From: Gnetum montanum
Lineage: Eukaryota; Streptophyta; Gnetopsida; Gnetales; Gnetaceae
Length of the DNA: 64,000 nt
Reading direction: 5' to 3'
NCBI GenBank assembly: GCA_015680685.1
Contig: MNCI01001921.1
Coordinates: forward strand, 200,662-264,661
Below, in pieces: positions 23,285 to 33,602 of this stretch (position 1 is the first letter of the stretch; the number at the start of each line of letters is the position of its first letter). Below the pieces are notes generated by a model. It worked only from the letters and a program-made list of their open reading frames with translations. It searched no databases and was not told the origin of the DNA. The position numbers and the translations under genes were made by a program.

Positions 23285-24688
23285 TGTTAAGTATTTTGAG
23301 GTTGATTTTAGGTTTGGCTATGCATGTTAAGTTCCATTTTGGCAAAGATCGGATTTCCATCGTAGTTCAGTTTCGACACCTAGTTTCATTTTTCATCTTA
23401 GAATATCATTTATACTTTTAACGTGAAACATTGTTTCTATTTTTAATGCATGTTATTTATACTTTTAGCATGCACCATTTATAATTTCAACACATGACCT
23501 TGGTACCACCTTCCTTTTGGAACATAATTTTTAATTTTAACATGAAACATCGTTTCCATTTTCAACTCACAATGTTGTTATACTATTGTTACCACTTTCA
23601 ATGTGGAATGTCATTTCTACTTTTATCATGGTACATTGCTTCTACTTTTAATGCATGATGGGGTTACCACTTTTAATGTAGAATTTCATTTCCACTTTTA
23701 TCATGATGACATTTTTACTTTTAATGTGCAACATTGTTTTTATGTTTTCACTTTTTACATAAAGCTTTGTTTCCACTTTTAATGTTGAACATCATTTCCA
23801 CTGTTAATGTACAATGTTGTTTCCATATTTCCAATGTCATTTGCACTTTTAATGTGTAACATCATTTCTATGTTTTCACTTTTGATGTGCAATGTTGTTC
23901 CATAATTTTACTTTTAATGTGCAACAAAATTTTCACTTGCATGTGGTTTCCATTTTTAACATTTAAATCACATAAAAAATAAGAAGAAAAATGTTTTTGT
24001 GTAAAAAAAAATGGAATTGTAGATTTCTTCCTTTGCCCAACTTTCAATGCTTATTGAATGTAGTAATAAATGTTCACAATCTTCACCAACATTCTTTAAA
24101 TAGATTATTAATGGTTGCAACTTCCTCTTTGTCATGCTGCTCTAACTCTAATACGTGTATAATAGCTAAGAAATTGGCTTTAAAAATTTGGCTATAAATT
24201 GTAACTTGAAGGTTTAGCTCAGTGTTCTAGTTATGAATTTGTATGTGCATGAACTAGAATTTCTTCCTTTTCTCTCCTAAAAACTCTATAATTCTTGAGC
24301 CTTAGTGTTTATAAAAGGCAAAGTATTTCTCTCTATGTTGAGACAGTGATATTCCAAAGTGTTTCTCATTGCATTGTGAAGTGACGTGAGCCACACTATT
24401 GTGGTCATTCATGATTATAAGAGAAGTTTTTTTTTTTGGCTAATAAAATTACTCTACCCCATAGGAACTAGGGAGACTTTTGTGGTGGATTTAGGCTAAC
24501 CAATCTAGTAGTTGAACCACCTTAAAAATCTTTATTTTTTATCTCTATTCTGCATTACTATTTTTTTTAAAAAAATTTATCTTAGTGTTCTCTATTAATA
24601 TTTCTACCAGTCTCTAATTTGCAAAATTTTTGTAAGGTCTTAAATTACCTGCTCTCTCACTATCTTCTATGTAATCTTAGAAATAATA
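23285..24688 (+). repeat. Copia element 5' LTR with internal degenerate array
   Basis: The similarity to 30,449-31,437 starts at TGTTAAG. A degenerate array at 23,380-23,960 repeats units like TTTCCACTTTTAATGTGCAA. A shared 3' half (24,000-24,420) then includes GCAAAGTATTTCTCTCTATG and TGATATTCCAAAGTGTTTCT. It ends just before the primer site at 24,691. A putative transcription start follows a TATAAAAG box near 24,311 (TTTATAAAAGGCAAAG). Confidence 0.75.
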
Positions 24689-24690
24689 AT

Positions 24691-24702
24691 TGGTATCAGA
24701 GC
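24691..24702 (+). other. Primer-binding site, initiator tRNA-Met type
   Basis: TGGTATCAGAGC, the exact complement to plant initiator tRNA-Met 3' end used by most copia elements. It is intact, in contrast to the eroded tRNA-Asp sites of elements B and D. Confidence 0.92.
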
Positions 24703-24759
24703 TAGGTCAACACCTCTAGACTTAATAGTCTATATTTTGTCCTTTCTTATTTCTAGGAC

Positions 24760-25620
24760 ATTGCAAAAAATCAAATTTTTTCATCCAATAGAGCTCCATG
24801 GTTTGATGGCATAGATTGTTCATTATGGAAGTTTAAAATGAAGACTTATCTTCTAGCTCACAATGATGATTTCTCAAAGGAAGTTAGTAGGGGAACTAAT
24901 AATTCTATACCTGATGCTCATACTATGAATGTTTTGGCTTGCAACTTGAATAGAGCTATTTGTATGAAGATTATGCACCTTCAATCAGCTAAATAAAAGT
25001 CAAAGCATCTTCAAGAAATTTATGAAGGAGATAACAATGTGAAAAAGTCTAAGATGTAAAGTTAAAAGCATGTTTTAATGCTCTAAACATGGAAAAAAAT
25101 AAGAATATTATCATTTTCTTTAGCCAAATAGAAGAAGTTATGAGCAAGACGATAATGCTTCATCAAGCACAATCTGATGACATTATCTACTAGAAAATGT
25201 TGTCTTTTTTTTTTCCAAAAAATTTAAAGTAAAGGTTTCTTCCATAGAAGTCACAAAACATCTTTCCCAATTAGCACTATTTGGCTCTATAGTATTCTTT
25301 TAGCCTTTGAAATTTGGAAAGGTGGACTAAACTTTACAAGCAACAAGGAGAAAATCACCTTCAAAGTTGAAGCTAAAAAGAATAAAGACAAGAGAGAACC
25401 ATCAATGTCAAAATCTAGTTCTATTAAAGAAATTGCTAATCTGGCTTGAAAGCTCAAGAGGCTAAAAAGAATGAAGGCTAGTAAAAAATTAACAAAATCC
25501 TTTTCTTGTTATTATTATGGTGAAGGAGGTCATGATTACTGAGTGTCCAAAGAATAAGAAACATGAAGAAAATCAAAAAAATCATATGACCAATTTTAAG
25601 TCAAAGGGTAGTCAATAAAA
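24760..25620 (+). pseudogene. Copia gag (degraded)
   Basis: The reading frame starts where ATG is expected but ATT is found (24,760), continuing IAKNQIFSSNRAPWFDG and SLWKFKMKTYL, the usual copia gag start with the W-x-x-x-K/M core. A knuckle at 25,507-25,546 reads CYYYGEGGH and then, after a frame change, ECPK. The second Cys is Tyr (TGT to TAT). Gag binds element RNA. Stops appear from about 24,994, and the frame is lost after about 25,060. Confidence 0.75.
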
Positions 25621-26600
25621 GTTTGAAAAATTAAGAGCTTAATTAGTTTAATTATAATGTCAACTAGAACATATAGAAAATAGGGTAAAAATTAAGAATG
25701 TTGAAGAAAATTCTTTTGCTCATTTTGCTCATACTAAGATTATAATAGATGAGTATGATATTATTATACAAGATTTATTTTCATTTATAACCATGATTAA
25801 TGGTTATGATTTAGATGATGATTTTAAAAAAATTTTATATATTGACACTAATGAACAAGAAACTTCTAGCACATCTAAAACTGTAGATTTTATTTTAGAT
25901 GAAAACAGAATAAACTCATCAGATGTAACTGAAATTGAATATGAAGAACCTGATGTCATTGATATAGAAGGGCTAATGGATTAACTAGAGATGGTTGTTA
26001 AAGTAAATGAAAAGTTGAATATATTTTTAAAAGAGGAGGAGAAAGAAATCAAAATTTACAAGATAAAACTTGAATTAGCTGAATAAGAAAATTTGAAGCT
26101 AAAAGAGAAAAAGCTACTACTAAAGTAAGGCATGAAAGGTAATACTACTCAAGCCATATCAGATTTGTTTAAAAGGTTTATCCATAGCTTGAAATAGCTC
26201 AAAGATATCATCAACAATGATAACAAGAGGGGTCTTGGTTATGTGTTTGGTCCCTCAAGAAAGCTACCTTCAACAAAAATAAGGATGCACAAGATGGAAG
26301 TTCAAACATAGTCATAAGATGCCAACTTACACATAGGTAAGGAAATTCTTTCCACATCAAAAATTCCAATCATCAAGTATTTTCCAAAACTATTAGCCAA
26401 TTTCTTCCATGGATATTATTTGAAGTATGGAATTTTAGACCATAAAGTAAGAAAACGTAGGACAAATGATGTTTCTTGTTATGAATGTTTACATCATTTC
26501 CATGCTACTAAGCTCTTTCCAAGAAACATTAAAATAGGGCAAAAAGTTTGAAAACTAATCAACATGAGAGATTTTCTTGTATAATTAGCCTTAAAGATCT
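25621..26600 (+). other. Copia linker between gag knuckle and protease
   Basis: Contains a 63-codon acidic open piece (25,793-25,984, starting MINGYDLDDDFKK) and Lys/Glu-rich coiled-coil-like sequence up to 26.1 kb. No enzyme motif is recognised. The position fits a Gag C-terminal extension. The region 26,400-26,560 shows a Cys/His-rich stretch (YECLHHFHATKLF) of unclear meaning. Confidence 0.4.
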
Positions 26601-27950
26601 CTTACTACCTAGAGACATGATTTCTTAACAGTGGTTATTCTCAACACATGATCAGTGATAAATTAAAATTTATCATAGTTAAACCTTCAATGAAGAAATG
26701 GTGAGCTTCAGTGACAAAGGTAGAGCCATGGAAAAAGGTATAGGTTTAGTTAAAATTCATAATGATTTTTTAAAAGTTAGTAATGTTTATTTTGTTGATG
26801 GTTTACATTATAATTTGTTGAGCTTAGGAAAATTTTCAATAGTATTAGTTTCATGAATGAAAAATGTCAATTAGAAAAAAGAAAATAATTTTAAAGCTTA
26901 CATTACATGAGTTGGAAATAATTTGTATTTTATAAATAAGTATTGTAATGTCTAACTCTTATTTCTTAGATAAGTATTACTAGGTTATGGCATAAGAAAC
27001 TAGGACACTTAAGCTCAAGCAACATCCAAGCTCGCATCAAGGATTAAAGTGTAAGAGGCATTCCCCAAGTAAGTAAGATAGAAGAGATATGTTCTACATG
27101 GCAATATAGTCAACAAACTAGAGCTACTTTTAAATCCATAAATTCTCACTATAACAATAAACTTGAACTAAAATATAGTGAAGTCTATGAACCTTTTGAC
27201 ATACCTAGATTTGATGGAAACAAATATTTTTTCCTTATCATGGATGATTATACTAGAATGCCATGGCTAACATGCATTGAGAAAAAATTTGATATGTTCA
27301 AATGTTTCAAGGCATTTAAATGTATGGTTGAAATTGAAACAAGACTTAAAATCAAAGCTATGAGGACTAACAATGGGGGTAAGTTCACCTCAAATGAATT
27401 TTACTAGTATTAAAGAGATTTGATTATTAAGAGGCAATTCTCATAAGCCAGAACACCAATTGTAGAACAGAAAAATAAAACTATACTCAAAATGATCTGA
27501 TCAAAGATGAATGAGAAGAATGTACCAAAGTATCTACAGAGTAAGGTAGCCAGAACATCAATGTATATCATCAATAGATGTTTGGTAAGAGCCCATAACG
27601 GTAAGACTTCTTATCAAATGTGATATGATAAAATGGCTAATGTTCAATATTTCAAAATTTTTGGGAGCAAGTGTTATATTAAGAATTATGATAACATTCA
27701 CAAGCTTGATAGCTACTATGAGGATGGTTTTTTTGTTGGATATTTTAGTCATTCAAAAGCTTTTCATTATTTAAATTTGAAAACATTAAAAGTTGTTGAA
27801 ATACCTCATGTTAAGATTAATAAATTATTTGAAAAGACTAATATTGTGTTTGAGAAAGGTATGAATGTAGATGAAGAAGAGAATGATGATGCTATTTTGA
27901 CATTAGAACAAGTAGATGAGATTGAAGAAGAGTAGCCAACCTTAGTTGAT
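26601..27950 (+). pseudogene. Copia protease and integrase (degraded)
   Basis: The protease active site reads stop-FLNSGYSQHM at 26,628-26,657, where W-x-L-D-S-G is expected. Trp is TGA and the catalytic Asp is Asn (AAC, 26,637-26,639). The gag-pre-integrase block LWHKKLGHLSSSNI begins near 26,985. In the integrase core the first Asp (FLIMDDYTR, about 27,238) is kept. The second reads RTNNGGK where RTDNGGE is expected, and the third Glu (PIVEQKNKT) is kept. A 100-codon open piece (27,633-27,935) starting MANVQYFKIFGSKCY is the integrase C-terminal domain. Confidence 0.85.
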
Positions 27951-28079
27951 GAGGAAGAAATAGAGTAAGAGACTATACCTGATGATGACCCAAGGGGAAT
28001 GCAAAGGTTTAGATCCATAGTAGATATCCTCAACTCATCTCTTAGGCAAAGGACAAGAAGGGACATGATTGAAACAATG

Positions 28080-28810
28080 GAGCTCTTACAAGTGAGGATT
28101 GAAAAAGTGCCATGGATGAAGAGATGGAATAGAATGTTAAGAAAAATACTTGGGAGCTAGTCCCATATCCAAAATAAGTTGATGTCATTGGAATCAAGTG
28201 GGTTTTTGCAAATAAATTGAATGAGAACAATTAAGTAACTCAAAATAAGGGAAGACTAGTAGTAAAAGGCTTTGCTCAAATTGAGAAACTTGATTGTCAA
28301 GATACATTTGCTCTAGTTACATGACTGGAATTAATTAGAATGCTTTTGGCTTTTGTAGCTTATCAAGGATTTAAGCTCTACCAAATGGATGTAAAATCAA
28401 TGTTTTTGAATGAAAAAATAACAGAGAAAATATATATTGAACAGTTAGAAGCATATATTGATGTTGAGAAACCAAACCATGTATATCAACTACACATGAT
28501 TTTATATAGTTTAAAACAAGCCCCTATAATGTTGCATGCTATGTTTGATTCATACATAGGCGAAAATGGGTATTTTAAAGCTCCTCTAGATAGTACTGTT
28601 TATATTAAAAAGGATAATGTAGGATTTTAAGTTGCTTAGATTTATGTTGATGACATAATGTTTGTAGGTACAATCTCAAGATTGAGCAAAGAATATATTA
28701 AAGCCATGAAAACTAAGTTTGAGATGTCTATGTTAGAAGAGCTATCTCATTTTCTTGGCCTACATATTCAACATTGTAGGGATGGGACTTTTATTTCTTA
28801 GATAAAGTAT
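28080..28810 (+). pseudogene. Copia reverse transcriptase (degraded)
   Basis: The reading path includes NTWELV, WVFANKLNEN, VKGFAQIE, MLLAFVAYQGFKLYQMDVKS, then VYQLHMILYSLKQAP. The YVDD catalytic box at 28,643-28,654 is intact. LEELSHFLGLHIQ follows. The 96-codon open piece 28,340-28,630 is the longest. A TAG lies two codons before YVDD at a Gln site. Copia RT copies element RNA into DNA. Confidence 0.88.
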
Positions 28811-29535
28811 GTTTAACAAATGCTCATGCATTTTTGCATGATAGAAGCTAAAACTTGTGTGACTCTTCTCAGCACAAGTGTACATCTTTGCAAAGATAAA
28901 GATAAGAAGAATGTTGATGCTTCACTATATAGATTCATTATGGAAAGCTTGCATTATGCAATAGCTAGCAAGCTTGATATAGCTTTTGTAGTGGATCTCA
29001 TTTCTAGATATCAATCAAAGCCAAAAGAATCACACTTGGTTGCAACAAAAAGAATATTGCATTATTTGAAAGGCACAACTAGTCATAGGTTATGATACCC
29101 AAGCAATAGAGCTTTTGAATTACAAGCATTTACAGATGCAAATTGGATTGGAAATAAAGATTATTCAAATCCACCAGTGGAAACTGTCAATTTCTTGATG
29201 ATATGTTAGTATCATGGATAAGCAAGAAGCAAAACTCTATTGCATTATCATCGGAAAAAGTTGAATATGTTATAGCCTCACACTACTACATAGATTCTTT
29301 AGATGAGGAAAGTATTAAAAATTTTCAGTAGGATTTTTTAATCCAATAATTATTTATTTTGTTAATAATGTAGCTATTTCTATTTCTAAGAATATAGTTT
29401 TTCTCAGCAAAACTAAACATATTGAGATTAAATATCACTTTCTTCATGACCAAGTAGAACTACAAATAATAAAATTATCATATATTTCATCCAAAAATAG
29501 AAAGCACATATTTTTCCAAAGGCTTTGAACAAAGA
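28811..29535 (+). pseudogene. Copia RNase H (degraded)
   Basis: The open piece 28,820-29,095 shows YRFIMESLHYAIASKLDIAF and KESHLVATKRILHYLKGTTS, the copia linker to RNase H. LQAFTDANWIGNKD then carries the first Asp. After a small deletion come KQNSIALSSEKVEYVIAS and KTKHIEIKYHF, the classic last blocks. Stops are at Trp and Gln sites. RNase H ends at about 29,533, after which no coding signal is seen. Confidence 0.85.
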
Positions 29536-30448
29536 GAGATTTCTTTATTTAAGAACATTATTGAGTGTGTCGGTTTTACCAAAATAGGCTTAAATTTCTT
29601 CTTTTCAATGCTATGTGTTTAGGAATCTTATATGAGATATCCAGTTATATTAAAGGGGAAGTATGTTTTTTTAAAGCTTTTATGTCTATCTCTGTGCTTT
29701 CTTGTTGCTTATAGCTATATATTTTGTCTATATTTAGAGCTTGATTTGCTTAATATAAGGGGGATCTTTTATCTTTTTTGATAAAAAGGGGAGTATATGC
29801 TATGATGGTTTTGTCAAAAAGTTTTTTATGGTTTTGTTAGAAAAATGTTTCTTATAAAGTGTNGAAAAGTTTTTTATGGTTTTGTTAGAAAAATGTTTCT
29901 TATAAAGTGTTTTATTCTCTATATATTTTAATGCTTGCAACATTTTTTAAACTATTTTTGTGTTTTTCGATGGTTGTGTTATTTTCATCTATTTCTACTC
30001 AAATGAGTTACAGTGTAGTCCTTATTACTTGACTGGGTGTCATGATGATGATCTCTCTGTTGTTATGAGCTTAATTTTTGTATTCTTACGTTATACTATA
30101 AGCCTATAGTGACTAACTTTTTACCTGCCGTGACTATTTACCTCCTTGCTTGTTTAAGATGTTTTCGCAAAAGACTTGATTTTGAAAGTATATTATGAGC
30201 TTGTCATCTCCTGGTTATGCATTGTGTTATTTATCCCTATTTCCCCTTATGCATTGTGTTATTTATCCCTATTTCCCCTTCTATTCTTGCTGTTAGTTTT
30301 TTTGTTACTTGAACTATGTTGATCTGTGCAATGATTTTGAGTGCATTTTTTTCCCCAGCCATTTCTATTTACTTGACTCTAAATGCTCCTTTATTTTTTT
30401 TTTGTTTTCATAAATTCACTCAATCTCAAAAACAAAGAGATTATTGGA
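29536..30448 (+). other. Copia 3' non-coding region with polypurine tract
   Basis: No ORF of note. A polypurine tract AAAAAGGGGAG lies at about 29,784-29,795, yet the sequence recognisably shared with the 5' LTR begins only at 30,449. Either the LTR really starts near 29,800 and the 5' copy has lost its first part, or this is a long untranslated region. A perfect 32-bp tandem pair lies at 30,215-30,278, and an assembly join with a duplicated 46-mer lies at 29,817-29,910. Confidence 0.5.
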
Positions 30449-31437
30449 TGTTTTAAGCTTAATCGCAGGTTTGGTTGTGTAGGTTGAGTTTTGTTTTGGC
30501 AAGGTTCCATTGTAGTTTAGTTTCAATGCCCACGTCATTACCACTTTCAATGAAATGTTCTTTCCATTTTCCAGGCTGTTTCTACTTATGCGTGATGTTG
30601 TTACCACGTTCTTCTTGAAACGTTATTTCATTTTTAATGGAAACTACGTCATTTCCATATTTAACGCACAATGTCATTTTCACGTTCTACTTTTCACATT
30701 TCTACTTTTAATGTGAAAAGTAGAAATGTATTTTCCATATTTCCACGTTTTCAAAACATCTTTTCAATGTTTTTCCTGTTGACATCCAACGTTATTTCTA
30801 CGTTTTACATTTAACGTGCAAGATTGTTTTCACGTGCAACCTAGTTTCTATATTTTCATGCAAACGTATTTTGCTCATCTCTACTTCCACATGTACAATA
30901 TGGTTTCCACTCTTAACATGCAATGTCGTTTCCACTTAGCTTTCACTTTTAACATTTAACATGGCATGGTTTGTCATAAGAAGGCAAAGAAAAATCAGCA
31001 TTGTCTGTGGTGCAAGCAAGCAAAATAACGGGTGCACTGAATAAAATAGAATGACAGATTTCCTCCTCTACAAAGCTTTCAATACCTAAGGAATGTGGTA
31101 ACAAATTTTCAGTCTTCTCCAAAATTCCTTGAATGGATTGTCAATGGCTACATCTTCCTTCCTTTAATGTGTCAGTAACGGCTTAAAAATTTTGCTACAA
31201 ATTGTAGTTTGAATGTTCATCTCATTGTTCTGATTTTGCCCTTTTATGTGCATGAATTGGAATTTCTTCCCATGTTCTCTTCCTTTTCTCTCTTTTAAAC
31301 AATTATTAACCTTTGGTGTTTAGAAAAAGCAAAGTATTTATCTCTCTATGCTGAGAAAGTGATATTCCAAAGTGTTTCTCATTGTGTTGTGAAATTGCCG
31401 TAAGCCACAGTGCTTAGTGTGGATTGTAAGAGAAGCT
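30449..31437 (+). repeat. Copia 3' LTR, truncated
   Basis: TGTTTTAAGC at 30,449 matches TGTTAAG at 23,285. The degenerate TTTCCACTTTTAATG array recurs at 30,530-30,970. The shared 3' half (31,040-31,437) includes AAAGTGATATTCCAAAGTGT. The last ~250 bases of the LTR present at 24,440-24,688 are missing. The break falls at a switch from AT-rich to GC-rich sequence. Confidence 0.75.
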
Positions 31438-32110
31438 CCTGAATGTAGGCCGGGTAATGTAGGCCTGATTAACCCCCTCCCTCTGAGTGCCTTCTGCCTA
31501 GTCCTGGAAACAGCAAATGCGGCCACATCACTGCACCATGGGTTTGAAGTTTCCGAACTGCACAGCCATGAATGCTCTGTTGGGGCATTCCATCGGGGGC
31601 AACGAGAGGCAGCAGAGCAGCAAGGAGGAGTCCATGGAAGGGTACTTCCATTCTGGAACACCACTTTCCATCGCCTGCTCCAGGTTATGTTGGCTGCTGC
31701 CTGCTACAGTGCTTGTGCTTGTGTCACCATGGCTACGGCCACCATTGTCAAGGCTAAGCCGAGCAAGGGCAACCATGAGTTTTCCATCTTTGATTGATGC
31801 TCTTGAAATGCTGTGGGATATTGATCTGTCTGATAAGAATGCAGCAGTTCATGTAATTAAGTGTTTTGACGATTTTATGTTCAGGTAAGTGATGGGCAGA
31901 TGGCTGCGGGTGATGGGAATCTATGCCAGGAGAGTTTGACATTCCATTGTTTCTGGGCGTCACTTGTGAGCTATGGCCCCTACCGTGGCCTAATCTTCAA
32001 GCAGAGCGGCCTCTTTGCTTTTCAGCAAATTTGTCACAGTGGCAGCCCAGCCCAGGAAGTCCAGCAGAGCGCTCTGATGATGAATATCTTCGGACGATTT
32101 TGATATGCAT
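31438..32110 (+). other. GC-rich, exon-like island of unknown origin
   Basis: Composition jumps to GC-rich for about 670 bases between AT-rich flanks. Open frames overlap on both strands (up to 126 codons). One plus frame (31,517-31,888) ends LWDIDLSDKNAAVHVIKCF and runs into AGGTAAGTG, a strong splice-donor match at 31,885. A CTTTTCAG acceptor-like site lies at 32,018-32,025. Joining them would give a short continuation and a TGA at about 32,075. I recognise no protein family. A captured gene fragment or a broken host gene end is possible. So is a GC-rich transposon piece. Confidence 0.35.
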
Positions 32111-32265
32111 ACCTTTATGCCAGTTTTGTTAATTGAAACGGTTTATTTATATCAACACGTGAAAATACCGATGTTTTAATCAAAATTCTCTTCCATGCTT
32201 TTTCTCTAATCAAGCATTGTTGCGTGGGTCATCAAACTCCAATGGCAAATCTTTGAAGCAGAGAC

Positions 32266-32460
32266 ATTACAGACATATTGTTTCAGGGAGCGGGTTAGAT
32301 TCAAGATGGTGTGAAATGGTGGATAATGTATAAATATTATATATATAACTTGCTGAATGCATTACAGACACATTAATTCGGGGAGTGAGTTCAATTCAAG
32401 ATAGTGTGAAATGGTGGACAATGTAGAAATATCATACATATATACACACATAACTTGGGT
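32266..32460 (+). repeat. Two-copy tandem repeat, about 95 bp unit
   Basis: Unit 1 (from ATTACAGACATATTG at 32,266) and unit 2 (from ATTACAGACACATTA at 32,361) share GATGGTGTGAAATGGTGGA-type sequence, TATAAATAT/TAGAAATAT, an AT-rich run and AACTTG..TGAATGC. The copies differ at several sites. No coding role. Confidence 0.75.
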
Positions 32461-33175
32461 TGAATGCTTTGCACTATGGCAACAAAAAGAATTGTGATGT
32501 TAAATTGAGAGTTGCAGCAATGTGCAAAGTGAAATTAGGAAGTATTTTTATTATGCCTTAACTACAATGTATATTCTTGCATGATGCATCATTGGCCATC
32601 ATGAAGGCTACTTAACCTTCAATCTCATTCAAAATGCTTACCATTGTTATATTTTCCATGTTAAAAATAAAATTATTTTTTATTTTATTTAGATAAGTGT
32701 TCTTGAGTCCCACCCCTGAGGTGTTAAAATGCAAGGTGGGATCAAGGGACATGTATGTATGGCTGATGATAGTCATCCAAATTGCATGAGCTGGCACAAT
32801 GAACATGCATGGTAGTTAAGGCACATTTGAGATACTTTTAATGAAATGATGCAGAGAATAAAGGAGTGGCAAGTGAGGGAGGGTACTGTGCAAGACTTTT
32901 CAAAAAGCACATTCTCAAATGGTTATAGATTCCCTTGGAAGGAAGACACAAATTTTAAATTTGATAAAATACAATTATGTATTAAGGGACAGAACACAAC
33001 ATCCATAGCTTTTGTCCTTCAAGCTTTCTACCTTTGTAATAGCATGATATTAGATGACTTGTTTTCAATTTTTATCCTATTTTATTTTTTGCATGGCACT
33101 TATTGTATCAAAATAACTCTATCAATATTGGTAATAAGTCCAAATACAAAAGGAGGATTAGCATCAAGTTGGTAG
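32461..33175. other. AT-rich spacer, no gene supported
   Basis: Short ORFs on both strands (for example 109 codons at 32,846-33,175) show no domain and lie in AT-rich DNA. The C-terminal half of that ORF is hydrophobic and low-complexity. It may be LINE 5' remains, since RT motifs follow. Confidence 0.3.
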
Positions 33176-33179
33176 CCCA

Positions 33180-33602
33180 CTATAAAACCTTGCCAAATCT
33201 CAAGGATGAATTAATTTTTAGATTTTGCTGATGATAGGGCACTTATTAGATGTAATGCAGAGCAATCACAAAGTTTTATTGGTGTGAAAAATGGGCAAGG
33301 GCTTTCTAGGGCCCAAATGTTATGAAAAGTAAACAAAAGTTCCTACATTAGGGATGGGTCTAGGTAAAAAATCAAGTCTATGGATAGAAATTTTGGATTG
33401 CAACTTGGAACATTTGTATTGCTACATCACTATTTCAAGAAAGTCACTCAAAGGAAGACCAAAGAAGACATGGAAAAAACAATTAAAAGTGATTTGATGA
33501 AACTATAAATCTAGCTCTTCATATAGATGAATGAAAAAAAAGAACTTGTGTAGCCGACCCTATTTTGTTGAGACAAGGCTTGAATAATGATGATGATGAT
33601 GA
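33180..33602 (+). pseudogene. LINE RT scrap and LINE/SINE-type 3' terminus
   Basis: At 33,222 the frame reads FADDRALIRCNAEQSQSF, which fits the FADD palm box and the following helix of LINE RT, and then WxxGLSRAQML-like sequence with stops. At 33,545-33,602 is TGTAGCCGACCCTATTTTGT, GAGACAAGGCTTGAA and a run of GAT units. Plant LINEs and tailed SINEs typically end with a GTAGCCGACCC...AAGGCTT block followed by a short microsatellite. Most of the body between is lost. Confidence 0.5.

Larger units (their letters stand above)
23285..31437 (+). mobile_element. Ty1/copia retrotransposon, degraded, 3' LTR truncated
   Basis: Plus-strand order is LTR, Met-tRNA primer site, gag with knuckle, protease, integrase, RT, RNase H, polypurine tract and second LTR. 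Integrase ahead of RT is the copia order. The 3' LTR ends at about 31,437 where a GC-rich segment begins. The 5' LTR is complete to the primer site. The two LTRs are clearly related but strongly diverged, so the insertion is old. All coding domains contain stops. Confidence 0.88.
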
